NCBI RefSeq assembly: GCF_900110835.1
Contig: NZ_FOJG01000002.1
Coordinates: 2,260,979 to 2,324,978 of the forward strand
Reading direction: 5' to 3'
DNA: 64,000 nucleotides
DNA from: Chitinophaga arvensicola
GTDB taxonomy: Bacteria > Bacteroidota > Bacteroidia > Chitinophagales > Chitinophagaceae
The number at the start of each line of letters is the position of its first letter. Position 1 is the first letter of the stretch. Below the pieces are notes generated by a model. It was given only the letters and a program-made list of their open reading frames with translations, did not search any database and had not been told where the DNA came from. A program made the position numbers and the translations under genes. Below, in pieces: positions 1 to 7,626 of this stretch.

Positions 1-422
1 CAGGCAATAAAAGTGGTGCTGATCCAGACGCTTGCCCATACCTGCAAAGTGAAGGCGTATGCCCAGTTCACTTTATAAGCCGTAGTAAAGGACAACACCA
101 GTGCGGAAGTACTGCTGACGATGATGGCCAGCAGGTATACATAACCAATGAGGCGATGCAGTTTCCAGCTGTATAGCCGGAGCTTCGGCCAGAATTGCAC
201 GATGCCACTGATTAACGCGCCGCCACCGGCGGTAATATGGGTGATCAGGAACCAGCGTTGTCTGAAATACTTTCCCATGGTTTCGGGCGTCATCTGCAGG
301 TAATGGTCGGCCCCATGCATGAAGAGCCAGGTCATGAAAAAAACGGCGCCCCATATTAAAAAAGGCAGGGTATCTTTGTAGCTGAGTTGGAATTGCTCTC
401 TGGCATTTAATTCTTTTTGCAT
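1..422 (-). CDS. DUF2306-type membrane protein, 3' end cut by window
   Basis: The gene reads leftward from an ATG at 422 and runs off the window after about 140 codons. Four hydrophobic segments are visible, near residues 17-35, 54-74, 88-108 and 118-138. The His-containing stretches THITAGG and LHRLIGYVYL resemble the predicted membrane family DUF2306, which has several helices and conserved His residues; its biochemical role is not known to me. It is divergent from the HxlR regulator at 524, which is probably its regulator. The missing C-terminus limits the family call. Confidence 0.6.
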   Translation of the reverse strand, partial: MQKELNAREQFQLSYKDTLPFLIWGAVFFMTWLFMHGADHYLQMTPETMGKYFRQRWFLITHITAGGGALISGIVQFWPKLRLYSWKLHRLIGYVYLLAIIVSSTSALVLSFTTAYKVNWAYAFTLQVWASVWISTTFIA

Positions 423-478
423 TGTATTTGCTATTGGTACGGCCACAAAGATCCGGGGCAAAACCCTCGCAGGCAATA

Positions 479-496
479 ACCGAAAAAAGATTCGGT
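479..496. promoter_or_regulatory. inverted repeat between DUF2306-type gene and hxlR gene
   Basis: ACCGAA and TTCGGT form a perfect 6-bp inverted repeat around a 6-nt loop. It sits in the 101-bp divergent gap. HxlR proteins bind short inverted repeats in such gaps, so this is a candidate operator. It could equally be a chance palindrome. A near-match to the -7 box (TAATTTTA, 512-519) lies 4 nt before the hxlR-type ATG. Confidence 0.35.
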
Positions 497-523
497 ATGC
501 AGAAGATTGATTAATTTTAAAGT

Positions 524-892
524 ATGTACACGAAAAAGATAACCGAAGATCTGGACTGCGGCATCATCCTCACCATGAAAATACTGGGTGGCAAATGGAA
601 ATGCTGTATCCTGGATGCTGTTAACAAGGGCGTTACCCGGCCCAGTGAAATTGCCCGTTATATTCCGGAAGCATCGCAGCGGGTTATTGAAATGCAATTG
701 GCGGAATTGCTGTTTTTAGGTGCTATTGAAAAATGTGTGGAAGATGAGCATGCTTACCCCAAGAGAACAGAATACCGGTTAAGCGCATTGGGAGAAAGCC
801 TGCTACCCATTCTTGCCCAGATAGATGAATGGGGACTTAAGCATGGAGACGCCATCAAGGAAAGAATAAGCGAGCTGGAAGAACAACTGTAG
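524..892 (+). CDS. HxlR family transcriptional regulator
   Basis: This is a 122-residue winged-helix protein. The N-terminal pattern ...CGIILTMKILGGKWKCCIL, followed by the recognition-helix region and RTEYRLSALGESLLPIL, is the typical HxlR signature, and the length fits the family (about 100-130 residues). HxlR proteins are often redox- or aldehyde-responsive and usually control a divergent neighbour. Cys12, Cys27 and Cys28 near the N-terminal helix could serve as thiol sensors, which is inference. The likely target is the divergent membrane gene ending its 5' side at 422. Confidence 0.85.
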   Translation: MYTKKITEDLDCGIILTMKILGGKWKCCILDAVNKGVTRPSEIARYIPEASQRVIEMQLAELLFLGAIEKCVEDEHAYPKRTEYRLSALGESLLPILAQIDEWGLKHGDAIKERISELEEQL

Positions 893-1023
893 CCATAGCA
901 CTCAGTTGCTTACCTGTTAACCCTGACGTTTGCATTACCCGGGTATACCTTTTATGTTGTGAATAAAGCATGCACAGCACCATATCTCCAAAAACACTTC
1001 CATATTAAAAAGAGCGGGAAAGC

Positions 1024-2097
1024 ATGGGATTTTTAGTTTTACTATTTGTCATTTTATTAGTCTTTGGCATCATGTCTTTAAGCAAAATTAAAGGCATTGT
1101 TCCTACACGGGAAATTATATTCGCGGCGGTATATGTACTATCATTTGGCCTGTTTGTGCTTGGAATGATGTTGCACGACCAGGAATACACGCACGCCATA
1201 GATCCTATCGATGTTTGCTATATTCCTTTTGGAGGCAGGCATATCATCAGTTTGTTCGTATATTTCCTTTTATATCACATCGCAGTTCTTTTTATCTGGA
1301 TAAAGGGAAGAAAGCTGCCGCCACTCACACTGGTACTGATGCTGGTATTCCTGATGCTGGGTATGGTCATTAATTTATTTGTGCTGGCGCAGGTAATCTT
1401 TCATGATACCACCAGTATAGACATGTACAAAGGCAATGATGGTACTTTTCTATTCATTGCTACCCCATTACTTAGTCTTGTGATCGGTATTTCCCTGCTG
1501 CTGAAAATTATTAAAGCAGAACATACTGCTGCCAGGGACAGGGTTTTCAAAAACGCGTTTCTTCAACGATGCAATAGTTACCTGGCAAAAAAATTTGATG
1601 AAACCACCTGGGCGTTAATCCTGTTGTTGCCTGTTTTTATCGTTATCACGCTTATCCTGGTTTTATTCGGGCAGGACTATAATTCACTGGTAAAAGTATT
1701 TACCGACACTACTACCTGGACCTTTTCGCAGAAAATGCATCCGCCGGTGCTGGAGCATCGGGGGCATTATCTCTGTACAGTGGCCGCCAAGGGACATCCC
1801 AGGATTGTAAAGCCCTTGAAGATCGGGCACCGGCATGGCCATCCTATTATTGTAAACAGGCAACTACAGATTGCCAATGCCTTCGAAGAACTGATACAGG
1901 ACATCTCTCCACGCGGTCACCGGTTCATCCGCCACAATTACGATAAATATGGATACAATTTATCCTTAAAAATCAACACAGAAAGAGCATCCAATATTAC
2001 TTACCTGCTGATGCGGCCTTTGGAATGGTTTTTCCTGGTGACATTGTACCTGTTTTGTGTGCAACCGGAAGTGAAAATTAAAAAGCAGTATCATTAA
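1024..2097 (+). CDS. multi-pass membrane protein, DUF6688-like
   Basis: 357 residues with about seven hydrophobic segments (near 1-17, 27-47, 72-92, 100-125, 140-160, 197-220 and 335-348). The soluble C-terminal part (about 225-330) contains TWTFSQKMHPP, GHYLCTVAAKGHP and RNYDKYGYNLS-like stretches that I associate with family DUF6688. Its function is unknown to me. It is followed after 3 bp by another membrane gene, so the two are probably co-transcribed. The ATG at 1024 gives a hydrophobic N-terminus and is accepted. Confidence 0.6.
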   Translation: MGFLVLLFVILLVFGIMSLSKIKGIVPTREIIFAAVYVLSFGLFVLGMMLHDQEYTHAIDPIDVCYIPFGGRHIISLFVYFLLYHIAVLFIWIKGRKLPPLTLVLMLVFLMLGMVINLFVLAQVIFHDTTSIDMYKGNDGTFLFIATPLLSLVIGISLLLKIIKAEHTAARDRVFKNAFLQRCNSYLAKKFDETTWALILLLPVFIVITLILVLFGQDYNSLVKVFTDTTTWTFSQKMHPPVLEHRGHYLCTVAAKGHPRIVKPLKIGHRHGHPIIVNRQLQIANAFEELIQDISPRGHRFIRHNYDKYGYNLSLKINTERASNITYLLMRPLEWFFLVTLYLFCVQPEVKIKKQYH

Positions 2098-2100
2098 TCA

Positions 2101-2898
2101 ATGAAGCAAGCATCCCGTGAAAAAGTAAAGTACGCGATAGCCGGAATATTACCGGTACTGACCTGGGTATTGCTATACCTGCTGGTGAGCGCGCTGCCAT
2201 CTGTTGATAAAAGAATGCGGCTGCCGGCGGCATCGGCCATTTACCTGCTGATGACGGTTATGCTCTGCATTGTCTCTATTTACAGACCCGCATTTAAATT
2301 TTCCCTGATCTGGGCCGGTGCTTTAATATTTCTGTCGTTTTTTATGACGGAAGATGTGCTCTGGCCGGCTGTCATAATGTGGCACAAGCGTTATGCCTTT
2401 ATCCTGGCGATAGAAATTGTGTTGATGCTGGTTTTCGCGATCGCCATTATCCGTATTTCCGGTTTAACGATAGCAGCAGTCCGCGAGGGTTTTACCAACA
2501 ACCAGGAGCCTTTTTTTTATAAGATAGTAGCGCTTCCGGTACTGGCATTTGGGGTATTTCTCTGTTGGAGGGCATTGGATAGATTTGTTTGTACGGCCAT
2601 TTATCAGTTGCCCGGTAAAAAAGTTCATATCACAGCAGTGGTGACCAGCAATGGTTCCGTAAAAGGGAAATACTATTATCACCGGTATTGGAATATGACC
2701 TTCGCTAATGGCGGAAGAGAGAAATTCTGGGTGTATGCAGCGGCCAATACGCAAGATGGTTATAAATGCAGTACCAACCCCGATCCTGAACCGGGTGCAG
2801 TCGTGTACATCACCGGCCGGGAAAATGTGCTGGGCTTTGCCTATGAGCGCGTTGACAGCATCAAAACCAAAAATGGGGAACGGATCTGCCCTCATTGA
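2101..2898 (+). CDS. membrane protein with C-terminal soluble domain, unknown function
   Basis: 265 residues. About six hydrophobic helices occupy residues 10-170 (near 11-31, 42-61, 66-81, 85-100, 102-122 and 145-160). A soluble C-terminal domain of about 95 residues follows, rich in beta-type sequence (KKVHITAVVTSNGSVKGKYY, then GGREKFWVYAAANTQ). I do not recognise a named family. It starts 3 bp after the preceding membrane gene, so a two-gene transcription unit is likely. Confidence 0.6.
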   Translation: MKQASREKVKYAIAGILPVLTWVLLYLLVSALPSVDKRMRLPAASAIYLLMTVMLCIVSIYRPAFKFSLIWAGALIFLSFFMTEDVLWPAVIMWHKRYAFILAIEIVLMLVFAIAIIRISGLTIAAVREGFTNNQEPFFYKIVALPVLAFGVFLCWRALDRFVCTAIYQLPGKKVHITAVVTSNGSVKGKYYYHRYWNMTFANGGREKFWVYAAANTQDGYKCSTNPDPEPGAVVYITGRENVLGFAYERVDSIKTKNGERICPH

Positions 2899-2955
2899 GC
2901 ATGACTTATAGATTGAATCAACGAAACATTCACCCGGATAAACATCTCCCGAAGG

Positions 2956-3876
2956 ATGAAAAACAACACCATATTACTAAGCCTGATGCTATCTGCTACT
3001 ATGGCCTGCTCACAAAATAAACCGGCTATATCAGCACAACCTTCAAAAGAAGATAAGGTATATACCGGAGATGTAAAACTATATACCCAAAAGGACATCA
3101 CCGATTTTGGGAACAAACAGTATACCTTCATCAATGGCGATCTTAATATTGAAAGTAAGTCTGCCACAGACTATTCAGCGGAAGTGCTGGATACGAAACC
3201 GCTGGCGGGTATCCGGGTTATTAATGGCGGACTGCTGATCACCCGGCTGATGAACTTAACCTCCCTGGACGGCTTGCAAAACCTTGAGCGGGTTTATGGT
3301 GACTTTACCATATCCGGCTGCTGGCTTACGAAGGTTGCCGGCTTTGATAAATTATCGCTGATAAAAGGAGATCTGACGATCAGTAACAATACCGCTAAAT
3401 ATGGAGAAAATGGACTCGCAGATATTACCGGCTTTCATCAATTAAAAGTGGTAAACAATATTCACATTCATGGCAACACCGCTTTAAAAAAGCTGGATGC
3501 CTTTAATGCCGTAGAACAAACCAACACCATCCAGATAATGAACACCAATCTGGAAGAAATCAGCAATTTCAAGCAGCTGAAAACAATAAAAGGTAATTTC
3601 TCTGTGGAATATTCACCCGCATTAACAAAGATCACGCTGGATAAACTGGAACTGGTAGATGGATTTTTCGCATTAAATGAAAACAACACGATCAATGGTA
3701 ATATTTATTTGCCCAGGCTGAAAAAGATCAAAATGTTGTACTTTATGTCTAATAAGAATTTTAATAACTATTGCGGTTTTGCTGATGCCCTGAGGCAGCA
3801 AAAAATAGAAAGCATCAGCGCAGAAGGCAACAAATCAAATCCTGACAGGGAAGCAATTCTGCGTACCTGCAAATAA
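2956..3876 (+). CDS. LRR/receptor-L-domain-like lipoprotein
   Basis: 306 residues. An N-terminal signal peptide ends at ...SATMAC, probably a lipidation Cys although the -3 residue is not canonical. Repeats of 20-30 residues follow, carrying LxxLxGLxxLxxVxGDxxIS-type strands (SLDGLQNLERVYGDFTI, LSLIKGDLTISNN and similar). These resemble receptor L-domain or irregular leucine-rich repeats found in Bacteroidota surface proteins. The role is probably ligand or cell-surface interaction; nothing in the sequence shows the partner. It may be co-transcribed with the lipoprotein at 3911. Confidence 0.65.
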   Translation: MKNNTILLSLMLSATMACSQNKPAISAQPSKEDKVYTGDVKLYTQKDITDFGNKQYTFINGDLNIESKSATDYSAEVLDTKPLAGIRVINGGLLITRLMNLTSLDGLQNLERVYGDFTISGCWLTKVAGFDKLSLIKGDLTISNNTAKYGENGLADITGFHQLKVVNNIHIHGNTALKKLDAFNAVEQTNTIQIMNTNLEEISNFKQLKTIKGNFSVEYSPALTKITLDKLELVDGFFALNENNTINGNIYLPRLKKIKMLYFMSNKNFNNYCGFADALRQQKIESISAEGNKSNPDREAILRTCK

Positions 3877-3910
3877 AGGATATCTTCATTTAACGTTAAA
3901 ACAAGTATCA

Positions 3911-4648
3911 TTGAAAAAACTATTCACTATATGCTGTATCCTGACCGTTTTACTGTCGTGCAATGAATCAAAGCTGTCAAAAGGCCCTGTAGGAAGCCTT
4001 TCACTGCTCCGTGCAGAAATCAGTATCACGCAACGTTTATATAGCAAGATCGAAAACCAGGTGGTAGTGATGTTGTACGATGAAGACGGCAGGAAGGTTA
4101 AAAACGATTCTATTAAAATATATGTGAACGGAGACGAAGTTAAGTATACGGTCAGACAGGAACTTTACTACACCACCAGCACTTATTACTTAAAGGATAG
4201 TGCAAACCCCAGAAACGATCAGTTCAATTTTGAAATCGTGTTGCCGAATGGTCAAAGATCATTCCTGGCTGAAGTAGGGGCACTGGACCTGGTGAATGGT
4301 CAAAACATCAGTTATACGGAGAAGGGGAATCTGAATAAGGATTATGAGATAACCTGGAAAGAGCTGACCGGCGTAAATTACCTGTCTATGGAACGATCCA
4401 TGAAAGTAAAAAAACAGGAGGAGCCAAATATCACTACCGTTGAAGAGTGGGCGCCTGATACGATCAGCATTCATCCTACAGGGCGTTATGTGGTATCTAA
4501 ATCGACCTATGAAGATTCAACCCACCTGCTCAACATACTCTCGTTTAAATTTATAGTGCAAAAGAATGGGAAAGTAAGTGAGGAGCTGGCAAAAGGCAGC
4601 TGGATCAGTATAATGGGGAATGTAGAAAGAAGTGTGTCGTTTGAATAG
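3911..4648 (+). CDS. lipoprotein, unknown function
   Basis: 245 residues from a TTG start (34 bp after the previous stop). The N-terminus KKLFTICCILTVLLSC is a lipoprotein signal with lipobox LLSC. The mature part is beta-rich, with NDSIKIYVNGDEV and QFNFEIVLPNGQ, suggesting an immunoglobulin-like or jelly-roll fold. No catalytic motif was recognised. The gene is convergent with the thioredoxin-type gene that ends at 4660. Confidence 0.6.
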   Translation: MKKLFTICCILTVLLSCNESKLSKGPVGSLSLLRAEISITQRLYSKIENQVVVMLYDEDGRKVKNDSIKIYVNGDEVKYTVRQELYYTTSTYYLKDSANPRNDQFNFEIVLPNGQRSFLAEVGALDLVNGQNISYTEKGNLNKDYEITWKELTGVNYLSMERSMKVKKQEEPNITTVEEWAPDTISIHPTGRYVVSKSTYEDSTHLLNILSFKFIVQKNGKVSEELAKGSWISIMGNVERSVSFE

Positions 4649-4659
4649 TGGCTGTATGT

Positions 4660-6087
4660 TTATTGTTTAACCGTCAGCAGGTCTATTTCCTTTTCCAGCC
4701 TTTCAGGTTGGGAGGGCCTGGAGGCATTGACGGTTTTTACATTGCCTCTGCGATCGATTAATATATAGGTAGGAAAACCGCTGATATTAAAATTCCCCAT
4801 CAGTAATTTACTGTTATCATCGTTGAGAAAATAATTTTCACCTGGTACTTTCTTTTGTTGCAGTAGTTTTATCCAGTCCTTTTCCGGCGATTGCAAACAC
4901 AGGTTTACAAAGACGATCTGCCGACCTGCAAATTTATCATGTAAAGCCGGCGCGAATGTCATTTCTTTGAGACAGGGAGCGCACCAGGTTGCGTATACAT
5001 CCAGATAAATGACCTTGCCCGGGTATTTGTTTGACAGGAAATTTAAAAGGTCGGTATCTGGCAGCGATAAAACCTTTGTACCCGACATATATTGCATCGC
5101 GGATACCACCGTTTTCCTGACTTTCACATGGCGGGCTCTATCAGCTGCAAGTTCCAGGTAATGATAGAAGACAGGATCCGTAAAATAATTTTTCATAGAA
5201 GGAATTTCCGCTTGCAGTACGGGGATTTTCGTGATGCCAGCAGAAAGATAACTGAACAACAGGTAATCGCGGCTGATACCGGCAGGCTCTTTTAGCAGCA
5301 CTTGTGCACCTGGTATCAGGCTTTCTTCTTTTTTTATTTTATCAGCTTCTATCTTCCAGCTCCTGTAATAGTCCAGATGATAAGGATACATCATTGATAC
5401 AAAGTTGCTGTCATTCGCATATTCAAAAAAGGGATCACTAAACAGGGCAATTCTTCCGGCTCTGGTGGAAGAGGAATCGCTGCCTTCCTCTACATAGTCA
5501 GTTATCCAGTTGGATATACCATATTTGATATCCCTTTTGAAAAAATCGATGACGATGGGATCTGTTACATGTTGGCTGGTATACCCGTTCATGAAAGCGA
5601 GGTAACGGTTGTAATCCTTCTTTACCGTCTCCAGCATTTCAGCAACAGACATTTTATAATTATATGGATGATAGGGCAATTTGCTGATGGCATCATGAAG
5701 TAAATTCAATTGAGTACTGATGGTGGCATGATCCCCGGAAATATGCAGCCATTTAAAGTCGGGCTAATCCAGCAGCGCCGCATCTATCTGCAGATGTACC
5801 GAGTCGCCGGGTACCACATACAGGTTGATAAAGGTCTTATTATAGGCGATTGTCATGTTTTGCGTAAACAGCATATTTTCCTCCACGGAGAATTTCATCC
5901 CACTATCGAGGGTAGCGCTCTTGCGGCTGTTATCAAAAGGATTCAGGAAGTTAATACCGAAAACTTTTGGTGTACCTGCGCCTGCATTGATGACCTTACC
6001 GGTAACGACTACTCTTTTCGCGCTTATCTGGGCAACTGCATTGGTCAGTGTAACCACGAGAAAGAAAAAGAGCATGCTTCGTTTCAT
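4660..6087 (-). pseudogene. TlpA-type thiol-disulfide oxidoreductase gene interrupted by in-frame TAG
   Basis: The reading frame runs from ATG 6087 (signal peptide MKRSMLFFFLVVTLTNAVAQ) to a stop at 4660, but a TAG at 5764-5766 splits it after residue 107. The codons after TAG stay open in the same frame (PDFKWLHISGDHATISTQL) and lead into the rest of the protein, so this is one gene of about 475 codons. The N-terminal part resembles the small beta domain of Bacteroidota TlpA-like proteins. The C-terminal part is a thioredoxin fold with WCAPC and the cis-Pro region GFPTY. A TTG at 5709 could restart translation, but that product would lack a signal peptide. Confidence 0.75.
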
Positions 6088-6247
6088 AGCTTCGTATTTT
6101 ATCGCCTTGCCTTTTAAGGACTATAAATTTAATAACATATTACGCATTAATTTGTGATTCCGCCACTTGAAAAGTTGTCTGCAATTACTGCGGAAACAAT
6201 GCAGTTTTTTCTACTTTTTATCTTACCTTAAAACAAAACGCGAAACC

Positions 6248-6715
6248 ATGGGATTCAATGTAGCCGGATTGATTATCCGTAAAAAAATCGATCAGTCAGG
6301 AATAGAAACATTACTGGACAACAAGATCAGTTTCACAGAAGAAGTTGACTTTGAAGAGGCCACCAGTATGGAAAAAGAGGATAGTGCTATTGACATACTG
6401 CAAAATGAAAGTGGCACGTTGCTCCTTACTACACTGGGCAGCATGTTTGACCTCAGTGATACTTCAGATGATATTATCCAGTTCATGCTTTCTGAGATAT
6501 CCGATACTTACTATTTTGAGCATTACAATAATGGTCAGCTTATCAGGAAATTTATTTATTCGCAGGGGGAAATAGCGGAAGATACAGGCGAAGGGATTGT
6601 TTCGGAAGATGATGATCTGGCAGATAAAGTATGGGAGCTGGCAGGCAGTTATCTGCAGAATGATTTTGCGGAGAATATGTTTGATCATAGGTTTAAGCGG
6701 TATGAGCTGGCATAG
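6248..6715 (+). CDS. hypothetical acidic protein (155 aa)
   Basis: The ATG at 6248 (GFNVAGLIIRKK...) is preferred over an upstream in-frame ATG at 6167, because the extra 27 residues are unlike a protein core. The protein is acidic, with patterns such as EEVDFEEATSMEKEDSAID, and has no membrane segment or signal peptide. I do not recognise the family. A strong terminator follows at 6733-6779, so it is probably a single-gene unit. Confidence 0.6.
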   Translation: MGFNVAGLIIRKKIDQSGIETLLDNKISFTEEVDFEEATSMEKEDSAIDILQNESGTLLLTTLGSMFDLSDTSDDIIQFMLSEISDTYYFEHYNNGQLIRKFIYSQGEIAEDTGEGIVSEDDDLADKVWELAGSYLQNDFAENMFDHRFKRYELA

Positions 6716-6732
6716 GGTGCTGCTCTTTTATC

Positions 6733-6779
6733 ATAACAAAAGTTCCGGGCTTTTTTTAAAGGTCCGGAACTTTTGTTAT
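6733..6779. terminator. rho-independent terminator
   Basis: A perfect 16-bp inverted repeat (ATAACAAAAGTTCCGG and its complement) surrounds a 15-nt loop. The outer stem is A/T-rich, so it gives A- and T-tracts on both strands. It can serve the + gene ending at 6715 and the - gene ending at 6817. Confidence 0.85.
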
Positions 6780-6816
6780 TTACATTAAGATGCCGTAATA
6801 ACGTTTTATTTGCACA

Positions 6817-7086
6817 TTAAAATCCCCATATTACTTCCTCCTCATTATTGGTCATAACAATTAATTTAAAACTATAGTTAACATCAATATTAATTGCATG
6901 TGGAGACGCATATCTCACATCAATAATGTTACTAACATCCGCCCTATGACTCTTGTAGTCTACTATTTTTAATTGCAAACTTTGTCCAGGTACTAATTTA
7001 TAATCTGTGCAAGGTGGATCTATAATAATCAGCAAAGTTTCCTCTGTTGTGTTTTCAAATTTCAAAATCAAATCTGTATCTGCCAT
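6817..7086 (-). CDS. small hypothetical protein (89 aa)
   Basis: 89 residues starting at the ATG at 7086. The pattern is beta-rich (DLILKFENTTEETLLIIIDP, then LVPGQSLQLKIVDY), like a small all-beta domain. It has no signal peptide, membrane helix or recognised motif. The codon pattern is AT-richer than the neighbours. The call rests on an open frame, a plausible start and the terminator on its 3' side. Confidence 0.5.
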   Translation of the reverse strand: MADTDLILKFENTTEETLLIIIDPPCTDYKLVPGQSLQLKIVDYKSHRADVSNIIDVRYASPHAINIDVNYSFKLIVMTNNEEEVIWGF

Positions 7087-7241
7087 AACTCTAATTTAAT
7101 TAAATCGTTTCTCACTCAGCGCTAACGCAGAAAAACTATCCTTTTTGAATATAATGTTACGTAGAGAAATTTTAATACCAGGAGTACTGGTGTATAAACT
7201 CAGCTAGCCCGGTTAACTGACAAAAATAATTATTCTCCTTT

Positions 7242-7271
7242 TGTATGTATAATAACATCTTTTTACATACA
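7242..7271. promoter_or_regulatory. PadR-type inverted repeat over the padR promoter
   Basis: TGTATGT (7242-7248) and ACATACA (7265-7271) form a perfect inverted repeat with a 16-nt centre. PadR proteins often bind ATGT...ACAT palindromes. A near -7 box (TACATTTA, about 7267-7274) overlaps its right half, 18 nt before the padR ATG, which would suit autorepression. Confidence 0.5.
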
Positions 7272-7292
7272 TTTACGTAATTAATATCAAAA

Positions 7293-7625
7293 ATGAAAGG
7301 TACAAACCTCGGGGAATTCGAAGAACTGGTGCTACTCACCATTGCTGCGTTAATGAACGAAGCCTATAGTGTAGCCATATGCGACGAGCTATCGGAGCAT
7401 ACCGGCCGTTCAGTGAAACTTGGTGTGGTGCATGCGGTACTTAACCGCCTTGAAGAGAAAGGGCTGGTGACAAGTGAGCTGGGAGAGGCCACAAAGGCCC
7501 GTGGTGGTAAGCGCAAGAGGTTCTATGAACTCACGATGCAGGGAAAGGCGGCCCTGGTCAACGCCAAATCGATGCGTGATCAGCTCTGGGCCAGGATTCC
7601 ATCGCTTGTCTGGAAAAATAGCTAG
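7293..7625 (+). CDS. PadR family transcriptional regulator
   Basis: 110 residues with the PadR winged-helix pattern: LGEFEELVLLTIAAL at the start, then a recognition region VVHAVLNRLEEKGLVTSEL and the wing ARGGKRKRFYELTMQGKAAL. It belongs to the short class without a long C-terminal coiled coil. The permease gene begins 1 bp after its stop. PadR plus FtsX-type permease is a common pair in Chitinophagaceae, so it probably controls its own operon through the repeat at 7242-7271. Confidence 0.88.
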   Translation: MKGTNLGEFEELVLLTIAALMNEAYSVAICDELSEHTGRSVKLGVVHAVLNRLEEKGLVTSELGEATKARGGKRKRFYELTMQGKAALVNAKSMRDQLWARIPSLVWKNS

Positions 7626-7626
7626 C

